Origin: Candidatus Aminicenantota bacterium
GTDB taxonomy: Bacteria; Acidobacteriota; Aminicenantia; JAMOAD01
DNA: 19,911 bases
Reading direction: 5' to 3'
Assembly (NCBI GenBank): GCA_027070475.1
Contig: JALXDT010000149.1
Location: forward strand, 1-19,911
Positions 1-7,379 of the stretch are shown here, piece after piece (position 1 is the stretch's first letter; the number at the start of each line of letters is the position of its first letter). The notes under the pieces were generated by a model that was not told where the DNA came from, made no database searches, and saw only the letters and a list, made by a program, of their open reading frames with translations. The position numbers were made by a program, and so were the translations under genes.

Positions 1-15
1 AAAAAAAGTGTAATA

Positions 16-50
16 AAAAAAAAGGGCTATTTTTAAATCGCCTTTTTTTT
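16..50 (-). terminator. Rho-independent terminator of the TCA operon
   Basis: Read on the minus strand just after the stop of the TPR gene there is an A-run, a short GC-containing inverted repeat (GGCGAT, six-base loop, ATAGCC, with one G-A mismatch) and a run of nine T. This is the classic layout of an intrinsic terminator. The stem starts only a few bases past the stop codon at 53-55. The flanking A and T runs can extend the stem. It would end the seven-gene minus-strand transcript. Confidence 0.7.
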
Positions 51-52
51 AT

Positions 53-793
53 TTATACTGATAATAATCCCATTAACTCTTGAACTCTCTTATCCTCAGG
101 GTTAAGATGAAGAGCTTTCTTTAAAGTGGATTTTGCTTCTTTCAATTGGTGATTCATATAGTAAGAGTAAGCAAGGTGATAAAATAATGTGGCATGATTG
201 GGATCTATTCTTTCCATCCTTTTAAAATAATCTATTGCCTCTTTGTATCTTCCGATTGCATTTAGAGAAATTCCGATATGATAGTTTGCTATGGCAGATT
301 CAGGATTCTTATCCAGCAATGTTTTAAAAAATTCAATTGATTTTTCATACTTACCTGCATGGTAATATACAATTCCTAACCAGTAATAAGCCATAGTAAA
401 TTCTTCATTAAGCTCAATTGTCTTTTCGAAACATTCAATTGATTCTTCGAGCATCCCGGATCTATAGTAAGCAAGAGCAAGGGAATAGTGAGCATCAGGA
501 TATTCACTGTTTAATTCAAGAGATTTTCTAAAATGATAGATAGCTTTGTTTAGAGCTCCAATTAGATAGTAGGTATCACCAATATTTTTGTGAATAAATT
601 CATTCTTTTGATATTGAAGAGCTTTTTCGCAATAAGCAATAGAATCTTTTAGTTTACCTTTAGCTTTGAGATCTCTTGATTTTCTAATATAATACTCTGC
701 TTTATTCTCAATAAGGGGGTAACCACAGTACGGACAGAATTTCCAGTTTGGATTTACTGTATTACCGCAGTTTGGACAGGTGTTGTCAGGCAT
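53..793 (-). CDS. Zinc-ribbon and TPR repeat protein
   Basis: The 246-residue protein starts with a zinc ribbon (CPNC at residues 6-9 and CPYC at 20-23, a Cys4 site). About six tandem 34-residue tetratricopeptide repeats follow, spanning roughly residues 33-240 with repeated A-Y-G-A pattern positions. No signal peptide or membrane segment is seen, so it should be a cytoplasmic protein-protein interaction scaffold. TPR arrays bind peptides or partner proteins; the partner is not evident. It is the last gene of the TCA operon, 16 bases after icd, with a strong AAGGAGG site before its ATG and a terminator right after its stop. Its position suggests a role linked to, or simply co-expressed with, the citrate-to-2-oxoglutarate enzymes. 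Specific function is unknown. Confidence 0.85.
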   Translation of the reverse strand: MPDNTCPNCGNTVNPNWKFCPYCGYPLIENKAEYYIRKSRDLKAKGKLKDSIAYCEKALQYQKNEFIHKNIGDTYYLIGALNKAIYHFRKSLELNSEYPDAHYSLALAYYRSGMLEESIECFEKTIELNEEFTMAYYWLGIVYYHAGKYEKSIEFFKTLLDKNPESAIANYHIGISLNAIGRYKEAIDYFKRMERIDPNHATLFYHLAYSYYMNHQLKEAKSTLKKALHLNPEDKRVQELMGLLSV

Positions 794-809
794 AATTACC
801 TCCTTTAAT

Positions 810-2012
810 TTATTCCATATTTTTTACTATTTCATAGGCAAATTCTGATGTTTTTATGGGTGTTACATTATCCATTTGCCTTGCAAGGTCATATGTAACC
901 TTATTTTGCTGAATTGTTTTTTCCATTGCTTTTACTATTAAATCGGCTGCTTCTTTCCAGCCCATATATTCAAGCATCATTACTCCTGATAAAATCAGGG
1001 AGCCGGGGTTTACCTTATCAAGTCCTGCATATTTTGGGGCTGTTCCATGGGTTGCCTCAAAAAGAGCAGTGAAATCAGCAATATTAGCTCCCGGAGCCAT
1101 CCCCAATCCACCGACCTGTGCTGCAGCAGCATCTGATATATAATCTCCATTTAAGTTTGGAAGAGCTAAGATGTCATACTCAGAAGATCTTGTAAGAATT
1201 TGCTGTAGCATATTATCAGCTATTCTGTCATTAATGATTATTTTATCCTCTGGAGCTTCTCCACTTAATTCTGACTCAAAGATCACTTTATCGCCAAACT
1301 CTTCTTTAGCTACTTCATAACCCCATTCTTTGAAGGCTCCCTCTGTAAATTTCATTATATTCCCTTTATGAACAATTGTAACCTTCTTCCTGTTGTTGTC
1401 AATTGCATATTGAATGGCTTTTTTTACCAATCTTTTTGTTGCGAATTCACTTATTGGTTTTATGCCTATGCCAGAATCTTCCCTGATGTTCACATTAAAT
1501 TCATCCTTAAGAAACTTAATGATTTTTTTAGCTTCTTCTGAATCTTTTTTCCACTCTATTCCAGCATAAACATCCTCTGTGTTTTCCCTGAATATAACAA
1601 CATCAAGATTTTCAGGTTTTTTTACAGGGGCAGGAACTCCCTTAATCCATTTAACAGGTCTTACACAGGCATAAAGGTCAAGCTTTTGTCTTAATGCAAC
1701 ATTAAGGCTTCTAAAACCTCCTCCTACAGGGGTTGTTAAAGGTCCTTTGATTGCAACAACATGTTCTTCTATTGCATCAAGTGTTTCCTGAGGGAGGTAC
1801 TCCCCTTTAAGTTTATTTGCTTTTTCACCAGCATAAATCTCTTTCCATTCAATTTTCTTTTTGCCATTATAAGCCTTTTCTACAGCACCGTCAAGAACTA
1901 TTTTCATTGCTCTGGTTATGTCCGGCCCTATTCCATCACCTTCGATAAAAGGAATGATCGGATTGTCAGGGACATTTAATTTATTGTTTTCGACTCTTAT
2001 TTTCTCACCCAT
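810..2012 (-). CDS. icd: Isocitrate dehydrogenase, NADP-type
   Basis: This 400-residue protein aligns by eye along its full length with Escherichia coli Icd. It catalyses oxidative decarboxylation of isocitrate to 2-oxoglutarate. Conserved elements include IPFIEGDGIG near residues 20-29, the substrate loop with S102, N104 and R108 (E. coli S113, N115, R119), R118, R142, K216, and acidic metal ligands D266, D290 and D294. The NADP determinants known from E. coli (K344, Y345, Y391, R395) are all retained as K327, Y328, Y374 and R378, so NADP rather than NAD is expected. It lies 11 bases downstream of the small aconitase subunit with an AGGAGG site. The serine phosphorylated by AceK in E. coli is present, but no kinase gene is visible here. 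The identification is very secure. Confidence 0.96.
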   Translation of the reverse strand: MGEKIRVENNKLNVPDNPIIPFIEGDGIGPDITRAMKIVLDGAVEKAYNGKKKIEWKEIYAGEKANKLKGEYLPQETLDAIEEHVVAIKGPLTTPVGGGFRSLNVALRQKLDLYACVRPVKWIKGVPAPVKKPENLDVVIFRENTEDVYAGIEWKKDSEEAKKIIKFLKDEFNVNIREDSGIGIKPISEFATKRLVKKAIQYAIDNNRKKVTIVHKGNIMKFTEGAFKEWGYEVAKEEFGDKVIFESELSGEAPEDKIIINDRIADNMLQQILTRSSEYDILALPNLNGDYISDAAAAQVGGLGMAPGANIADFTALFEATHGTAPKYAGLDKVNPGSLILSGVMMLEYMGWKEAADLIVKAMEKTIQQNKVTYDLARQMDNVTPIKTSEFAYEIVKNME

Positions 2013-2023
2013 AAGCTTTCCTC

Positions 2024-2524
2024 CTAAATTTTGTAATCGCCGTATTTGCTTATGTAGTTTTCAATTCCGCCTTCATTGATAACATCTAACATAAACTTTG
2101 GCATAGGTACAAATTTGTATTCTTTTCCCTTAGTGGTGTTTTTTACAATTCCGTTTGCAAGATCTATTTCTAAAACATCTCCTTCATCAATTTCATCGGC
2201 TTCTTTTATTTCTATCAATGGCAGACCGATATTCACAGCATTTCTATAGAAAATTCTTGCAAAGGATTTTGCAATGATTGCAGCTACTCCGGCTAACTTT
2301 ATAATTCTTGGAGCGTGTTCTCTTGAGGAACCAAGTCCGAAGTTCCTTCCTGCAACTATTATATCTCCTTTCTCAACTTTTGATGCAAAATCCTCCCGCG
2401 CATCTTCAAGAACATGTTTTGCAAGTTCAGGAAGATTGGTTCTTAAATGAAAGTATCTTCCCGGTGCTATATGGTCTGTTGAGATATCATCTCCAAATTT
2501 CCATACTTTTCCCTTTAGTATCAT
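2024..2524 (-). CDS. LeuD-type aconitase/homoaconitase small subunit
   Basis: This 166-residue protein is the swivelling small subunit of the isopropylmalate isomerase/homoaconitase family. It shows the typical start (GKVWKFGDDISTDHIAPGRY), the GLGSSREHAP loop near residues 64-73 and AIIAKSFARIFYRN near 82-95. The specificity loop reads HLRT at residues 26-29. In the characterised archaeal enzymes, homoaconitase carries YLRT, whose Arg contacts the extra carboxylate, whereas isopropylmalate isomerase carries a hydrophobic residue there. R28 therefore favours a tricarboxylate substrate. With citrate synthase and isocitrate dehydrogenase flanking, the likely reaction is citrate to isocitrate; homocitrate remains possible. 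Start supported by AAGGAGG. It lies 10 bases after the large subunit gene. Confidence 0.9.
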   Translation of the reverse strand: MILKGKVWKFGDDISTDHIAPGRYFHLRTNLPELAKHVLEDAREDFASKVEKGDIIVAGRNFGLGSSREHAPRIIKLAGVAAIIAKSFARIFYRNAVNIGLPLIEIKEADEIDEGDVLEIDLANGIVKNTTKGKEYKFVPMPKFMLDVINEGGIENYISKYGDYKI

Positions 2525-2534
2525 TTTAACCTCC

Positions 2535-3788
2535 TTATTGTAAATAATCTCTGGGGTCAGTGATTTCCCCTGTTATAGCTGATGCAGCTGCGGTAGCAGG
2601 AGAAGCAAGATAAATTTCTCCCTTGGGATTACCCATTCTTCCTAAAAAGTTTCTGTTTTGAGTTGAGAGAACTTTTTCATTATCTCCCAAAACACCTTCG
2701 TGGACACCTACGCAAGGACCGCATCCCGGTGCCATAATTGCGGCTCCTGCATCAATGAAAATATCAAACAATCCTTCATCAAGAGCCTTTTTATAAACTG
2801 TTCTTGAAGCGGGTACTATTATTAATCTAATATCTGGATGTTTTCTTCTTCCTTTTAAAATGGAGGCAGCAATCCTTAAATCTTCAATTCTTCCATTTGT
2901 ACATGTTCCGATAAAAACCTGATCTATTTTTACTCCCTTTGCTTCACTAATCTTTCTTGTATTATCCACTGTATGAGGGAAAGAGACCACAGGTTCAAGG
3001 TTTGAAACATCTATTGTAAAAACTTTTTCATATTTAGCGTCTGGATCAGCCTTTATCTCCTTAAAATCTTCTTCTCTTCCATTTTCTTTTAAATATGCTT
3101 TTGTTATTTCGTCAGTTGGAATAAGACCAGCTTTTGCTCCTGCCTCAACAGCCATATTTGAAATTGTTAACCTTGCTTCCTGAGATAATTGCTCAAGAAC
3201 TTCGCCGGTAAATTCCATTGCTTTATAAGTGGCTCCGTCTGCTCCAATAGTTCCTATTATGTGTAATATTATGTCCTTTGAATAAACTCCTTCTGGTAAT
3301 TTACCTTTTAATTCAAAAAGAAATGTTTCAGGTACTTTTAACCATACTTTTCCAAGACCAAAAGCTAAAGCTAAGTCTGTTGATCCCATTCCTGTTGAGA
3401 AGGCACCTAAACCACCACCTGTACAGGTATGTGAATCTGCACCAACAAGGAGATCACCCGGTTTTACATATTTTTCAGCCATAATCTGGTGGGAAACTCC
3501 TTCACCAACATCTGATACTATTGCTCTCGTCCTTTTAGCAAAATTTCTTAGGATATTGTGAGCATTAGAAAGTTCTTTTCTTGGACTTGGTGCTGCGTGG
3601 TCTATAAATAAAATGGCTTTGTCAGGTTTAACATCCTTAAACCCAAACTTATCAAAAACCTCCACTGTTAAGGGGCCTGTTCCATCCTGAACCAGTGCGA
3701 GGTCAACTTTTGCAACTATAATTTCTCCCGGAATTACATCCTTTCCGGCTTTTTCAGAGAGAATTTTTTCAGCTATTGTTTTTCCCAT
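2535..3788 (-). CDS. LeuC-type aconitase/homoaconitase large subunit
   Basis: This 417-residue protein is the [4Fe-4S] catalytic subunit of the LeuC/homoaconitase branch of the aconitase superfamily. The three cluster ligands are visible as C296 (IGTCTNGR), C356 and C359 (PGCGPCVG). Other family motifs are VGADSHTCTGG near residues 115-125 and FIDHAAPSP near 61-69. It is much shorter than monomeric AcnA or AcnB (about 850-900 residues), consistent with a two-subunit enzyme completed by the next gene. Placement between citrate synthase and isocitrate dehydrogenase argues that it serves as the aconitase of the TCA cycle rather than in leucine synthesis: no leuA or leuB lies nearby. Good AGGAGG site before the ATG. 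An IPM dehydratase or homoaconitase role cannot be excluded from sequence alone. Confidence 0.92.
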   Translation of the reverse strand: MGKTIAEKILSEKAGKDVIPGEIIVAKVDLALVQDGTGPLTVEVFDKFGFKDVKPDKAILFIDHAAPSPRKELSNAHNILRNFAKRTRAIVSDVGEGVSHQIMAEKYVKPGDLLVGADSHTCTGGGLGAFSTGMGSTDLALAFGLGKVWLKVPETFLFELKGKLPEGVYSKDIILHIIGTIGADGATYKAMEFTGEVLEQLSQEARLTISNMAVEAGAKAGLIPTDEITKAYLKENGREEDFKEIKADPDAKYEKVFTIDVSNLEPVVSFPHTVDNTRKISEAKGVKIDQVFIGTCTNGRIEDLRIAASILKGRRKHPDIRLIIVPASRTVYKKALDEGLFDIFIDAGAAIMAPGCGPCVGVHEGVLGDNEKVLSTQNRNFLGRMGNPKGEIYLASPATAAASAITGEITDPRDYLQ

Positions 3789-3824
3789 TTTTCCTCCTGC
3801 AAAAAATTATTTTATTATTAATTA

Positions 3825-4979
3825 TTATTCTCTTTCTTCAATTGGTGTGTATTCAAGGTCAATAGGACCATTGTATATAGCTCTTGGTCTATAAATTCTG
3901 TTTGATTCAAGATATTCAACAATATGTGCTGACCAGCCAATAGACCTTGCCATTGCAAAAACCGGTGTGAATATATCCCTCGGAATACCGAGATGAGTAT
4001 AGACGAGCCCTGAGTAAAAATCCACATTGGGATAAATTCCCTTTTTCCCTACTTTTTCAATCATAATTTTCTCAATCTCTTCACCCATTTTAAAATGCAT
4101 CAAATCACCTTTCATTTCACAAAGTTTGTAAGCCCAATCTTTTAAGATTTTTGCTCTTGGGTCATAGGCTTTGTAAACTCTATGTCCGAATCCCATTATT
4201 TTTCTTTTTTCCGAGAGCGCATTTTCTATAAAATTTCTTACATTATCAAGAGAACCTATTTCATCTAACATATGCATAACTCTTTCATTGGCACCACCAT
4301 GAAGAGGTCCCTTCAATGTTCCTATGGCTGATGTGATTGCTGAATATATATCGGAAAGTGATGATGCGGTAACCATACCTGAAAATGTAGAAGCATTCAT
4401 ACCATGCTCAGCATGTAAAATTAATGCAATGTCCAATACTTTAGAACTTAATTCATCTGGCTTTTCTCCTGTCATCATATAGAGAAAATTTTCAGCATGA
4501 TTTAAATTTGGATCCGGGTCAATTATTTCTTTTCCCTCTCTTAATCTGTGAAAAGCAGCAATCATTGTGGGAAGTTTTGCAGTAACCCTTATTGCTTTTT
4601 GATATTTTGCTTCAAGGGTGTGCTCTTTTTTATCAGGACAAAAAACTCCCATAAGAGAAACCATTGATCTTATTACATCCATTGGATGGGCATCCATTAA
4701 AAATCTCTTCATTACATCAATCATTCCCGGATGCAATCCAGCATTCTCCTTTAATTGTTGTTTGAATTCTTCATACTCTTTTTTATTTGGAAGTTTACCT
4801 TTTAGAAGCAGGTATGCGGTTTCTTCATAGTTAGAATATTTTGCCAATACTTCAATTGGATATCCCCTGTATATAAGATGGCCTTCTTCTCCATCGATAC
4901 AGGAAATAGCGCTTATTGCAGCAATTACTCCTTCCAAACCTCTTGAATATTTTTGTTCACCGGCTGTTAGACAACCCAT
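3825..4979 (-). CDS. gltA: Citrate synthase
   Basis: This 384-residue protein condenses acetyl-CoA with oxaloacetate to give citrate. The catalytic triad is visible: H227 in GPLHGGAN, H266 in GFGHRVYK and D320 in NVDFYSG; H192 lies in HAEHGMNAS. The length matches the short bacterial/archaeal type (about 370-390 residues) rather than the longer NADH-inhibited proteobacterial form. The sequence YRGYPIEVLAKYSNYEE near residues 37-53 is typical of citrate and 2-methylcitrate synthases. No prpB or prpD gene is near, and aconitase and icd follow, so citrate synthase is the best call. The ATG is preceded by GTAGGAGGT. It lies 39 bases downstream of the LutB-like gene, in the same operon. Confidence 0.95.
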   Translation of the reverse strand: MGCLTAGEQKYSRGLEGVIAAISAISCIDGEEGHLIYRGYPIEVLAKYSNYEETAYLLLKGKLPNKKEYEEFKQQLKENAGLHPGMIDVMKRFLMDAHPMDVIRSMVSLMGVFCPDKKEHTLEAKYQKAIRVTAKLPTMIAAFHRLREGKEIIDPDPNLNHAENFLYMMTGEKPDELSSKVLDIALILHAEHGMNASTFSGMVTASSLSDIYSAITSAIGTLKGPLHGGANERVMHMLDEIGSLDNVRNFIENALSEKRKIMGFGHRVYKAYDPRAKILKDWAYKLCEMKGDLMHFKMGEEIEKIMIEKVGKKGIYPNVDFYSGLVYTHLGIPRDIFTPVFAMARSIGWSAHIVEYLESNRIYRPRAIYNGPIDLEYTPIEERE

Positions 4980-5018
4980 TTTTATACCTCCTACTATTAT
5001 TTATTAAATTATTAATTT

Positions 5019-6296
5019 TTATTCTATGTCTCCGAAAAATTGCTTTTCAGCTTCTTTTACTGTTGTGGGAGCATATCCTTTTTCATAGAGTATTTTTCTG
5101 AGTTTTATTATCATCTTGGCAGTATCAATATTTAAAGGACATCTTACTCTACACCTATCACAGATTGCACAGCTATAAACAGAAGGTGCTCCCTCTTTAA
5201 ATCCTTTTGCTATGAAGGCATCCCATAGTGCTCCTATACCACCTGGATAGCTTTTGCCAAAATGTCCTGCTGTAACCCAGAATACAGGGCATTCATACAT
5301 ACATGCTCCGCATTTCATACAATAAAGAATTTCCTTGAAATCTTTATTCTTTGATAATTCTATTCTTCCATTATCAAGAAGAACAAGGTGAAACTCTTTT
5401 GGCCCATGGGCTCCGTAAGTTGTAACTTTCTCAATATCTCCTGTTTTTGAAGGGCCTGAAATCATATGAACATATGAAGGTACCTGATAGTTTGCAAATC
5501 TCCATGTTGTTTTTACCATATGGAAAGCATCATCAAGTGTTGGCACTATCTTTTCAACACCCACAAGAGCTATGAATTTTTCAGGTAAAGAGGCTGTTAA
5601 TTTAATGTTTCCCTCGTTTTCAATTATGAACAAAGTACCTGTTTCCGCTGCTATGGAATTTGCTCCTGCAATTCCAATATCAGCATTGGTGAATTTTTCT
5701 CTTAAAAATCTTCTAACTGCTGCAACACTTGTTTCAATTTTATCCTCAGGAAGATTCTCTCCTGTGATCTTGGATATTAATTTTGCAGCTTCTTCTCTTG
5801 TTAAATCTACGGAAGGAGCGAGCATATGCATTGGTCTTCCCTCTCTTATCTGAACGAGAAATTCTCCTAAATCTGTTTCCCAGACTTCGTGTCCCTCTTT
5901 TTGGAGGTATTGTCTTAGTTCTGTTTCTTCTGTGGTTAAGCTTTTCCCTTTTACAATGATTTTTTTAGGTTTTCCAACGATTCTTGAGATAATCTCATTA
6001 GCTTCTTTTGCATCCTTTGCAAGATAAAAATGACCGTGGTTTCTTTCTACTGCTTCCTTTGTTTTTTCAATTAACTCTTCAAGATGATCTATTGCATACT
6101 CTTTGATTTTTCTTGCCTTTTCCTTGTATTCAACAGATTCAGGGAAAGTTTCAAGGGCCTTTTTAAGGTTTTTCCTATAAGCTTCCCTTGCTCTTCTTAT
6201 AGCTGTTCTTAAAGTTTCATTTTCGGCTCCATCAGCAATTATTTCACTCATATATTCATTATGTATTTGTTTTATATCTTTTTCTTTATTTTCCAT
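5019..6296 (-). CDS. LutB-like LUD domain / ferredoxin protein
   Basis: With the start chosen here the protein has 425 residues. An in-frame ATG lies 30 bases further upstream (6326), but the ATG at 6296 has a perfect AAGGAGG site at the right distance, so the shorter form is preferred. The N-terminal two thirds is a LUD domain (SIAAETGTLFIIENEGN is diagnostic). The C-terminal part has two ferredoxin clusters, CMKCGACMYECP and CAICDRCRVRCP. This matches LutB/LldF, the iron-sulfur subunit of the LutABC L-lactate oxidation system, but lacks most of the C-terminal tail of the Bacillus protein. It follows the LutA-like gene by 10 bases and precedes citrate synthase. The lutC partner is absent. 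It probably passes electrons from a 2-hydroxyacid or related donor; the substrate is not proven. Confidence 0.85.
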   Translation of the reverse strand: MENKEKDIKQIHNEYMSEIIADGAENETLRTAIRRAREAYRKNLKKALETFPESVEYKEKARKIKEYAIDHLEELIEKTKEAVERNHGHFYLAKDAKEANEIISRIVGKPKKIIVKGKSLTTEETELRQYLQKEGHEVWETDLGEFLVQIREGRPMHMLAPSVDLTREEAAKLISKITGENLPEDKIETSVAAVRRFLREKFTNADIGIAGANSIAAETGTLFIIENEGNIKLTASLPEKFIALVGVEKIVPTLDDAFHMVKTTWRFANYQVPSYVHMISGPSKTGDIEKVTTYGAHGPKEFHLVLLDNGRIELSKNKDFKEILYCMKCGACMYECPVFWVTAGHFGKSYPGGIGALWDAFIAKGFKEGAPSVYSCAICDRCRVRCPLNIDTAKMIIKLRKILYEKGYAPTTVKEAEKQFFGDIE

Positions 6297-6306
6297 TTTT
6301 TCCTCC

Positions 6307-7053
6307 TTATTTCCAAACCTTTTCAAGTAATTGTGTAAAGTATAATGGTTTTATTGTATTAATTTCAGCTATTTCAAGCCCCTGTCTAATACCGAAATGG
6401 CCATTGGCACAGGTTGAACCTGCGTATTCAGGTTTTCTCGGGACAAGAATATCAAGTACATAATTTTCTTTTACATAATCTCCTAAATCAGGTTGTGTGA
6501 AATTAAGCCATGACCCTGGGCAAGAATTAAATTCAGCAGGATCAAACCCCTCAATTTCTGCAGTTGGGTAATCCTCTTCCATTACCTCTAATTCTGGGAT
6601 TAATTTTAGAATTTCTCTTATAGCGCTGAATCTTTTTAATTTTCTTCCCAGAGTGCATCCATGCTGGATAAAGTATGAGTGGGGGAATGGGGCAAAATCA
6701 GGTTTTTTCTTTGAAAATTGTTCTGCGAAAAATTCACTTACATGAATATAAGGGACTGAAAGTTTAAGTCCATAGTTATTTGGAAGATCTCTTGTCCATT
6801 TTGCAACACCTGCAGCATAAGCTGATACGATGACATCAGGTTTTATCTCCTCTACTTTTTCTTTAAAACTTTTAAAAATTGGTAATATTTTTTCAGATAT
6901 ACCGAGATTAATTGATGCTTCTCCGCACATAACTTCTCCGTCAATGAAACTAAGTTCCACATCAAGTTTTTTCAAAGTGTTTAATATGCTATCCAAAACA
7001 TCAATTTGATTGGTATGCTTTAAATTGATGACACCCGATAAAAGAACTTTCAT
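6307..7053 (-). CDS. LutA-like Cys-rich (divergent CCG) protein
   Basis: This 248-residue soluble protein is the first gene of the operon. It resembles the LutA/LldE/HdrB cysteine-rich fold, but with a reduced Cys set. C43 sits in VMCGEAS, C133 in HGCTLGRK (in place of the usual C-H-x-G-R), C178 in FNSCPGSW (in place of CCG), and C215 in STCANGHFGIRQG (in place of C-x-x-C). Canonical CCG domains carry paired cysteines that hold a non-cubane iron-sulfur cluster. Here only single cysteines are kept, so cluster type or function may differ. Position before the LutB-like gene, as in lutAB, supports partnership. ATG preceded by CGGAGGA. I am sure it is a real gene, and less sure of the family assignment. 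Confidence 0.7.
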   Translation of the reverse strand: MKVLLSGVINLKHTNQIDVLDSILNTLKKLDVELSFIDGEVMCGEASINLGISEKILPIFKSFKEKVEEIKPDVIVSAYAAGVAKWTRDLPNNYGLKLSVPYIHVSEFFAEQFSKKKPDFAPFPHSYFIQHGCTLGRKLKRFSAIREILKLIPELEVMEEDYPTAEIEGFDPAEFNSCPGSWLNFTQPDLGDYVKENYVLDILVPRKPEYAGSTCANGHFGIRQGLEIAEINTIKPLYFTQLLEKVWK

Positions 7054-7103
7054 CTTTTCCTCCGATATTTACTAAAATTTCTTGTGCCTTATTTCTAAAA
7101 CAA

Positions 7104-7132
7104 ATTATACAAGATTTCTTACATTTTATCAA
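7104..7132 (-). promoter_or_regulatory. Sigma70-type promoter of the TCA operon
   Basis: On the minus strand there is a TTGATA -35 box (7127-7132), a 17-base spacer and a perfect TATAAT -10 box (7104-7109). This would start transcription near 7097 and leave a leader of about 44 bases before the first gene. No operator or riboswitch is visible in the leader. Confidence 0.8.
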
Positions 7133-7346
7133 TTAAAAAACTACTTTTTTTTTAGGAAAAAACTCTTTTAATTTACTTTTGTTTTGCGCATATGAGAAGA
7201 GGTTATTTATTTTTTATTGAGTTTTATTGAGTAGAAACAGAGACAATGGTGTTGATATATTTACCTAATCAAACATTTTAATATTCAACCTTTAGAATAA
7301 GAGATAAAAAGGATATAAAATGCTAACCTTTTGTTGTTTTTCATCG
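7133..7346. other. Divergent intergenic region
   Basis: The 326-base space between the two divergent genes (7054-7379) is very AT-rich and has no convincing ORF. It holds the minus-strand promoter at 7104-7132, a tandem duplication of the 10-mer TTTTATTGAG at 7212-7231, and a possible plus-strand -10 box at 7347-7352. Nothing else was recognised. Confidence 0.6.
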
Positions 7347-7352
7347 TATAAT
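7347..7352 (+). promoter_or_regulatory. Candidate -10 box for the BNR-repeat gene
   Basis: A perfect TATAAT lies 27 bases before the ATG at 7380, with a strong AAGGAGG ribosome-binding site in between. No good -35 box sits 16-18 bases upstream, so this promoter is either weak, activator-dependent or misplaced. Confidence 0.4.
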
Positions 7353-7379
7353 AAATACTAATATTATAAGGAGGTCTTT

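Noticed and set aside
2024..3788. leuCD of leucine biosynthesis
   Set aside because: No leuA or leuB is near, the neighbours are citrate synthase and icd, and the specificity loop carries Arg. It is kept as an alternative only.
3825..4979. 2-Methylcitrate synthase (prpC)
   Set aside because: No prpB or prpD is present; the neighbours are aconitase and isocitrate dehydrogenase.
6297..6326. Longer start for the LutB-like gene at 6326
   Set aside because: It would overlap the upstream gene by 20 bases and lacks a good ribosome-binding site, whereas the ATG at 6296 has a perfect AAGGAGG site.
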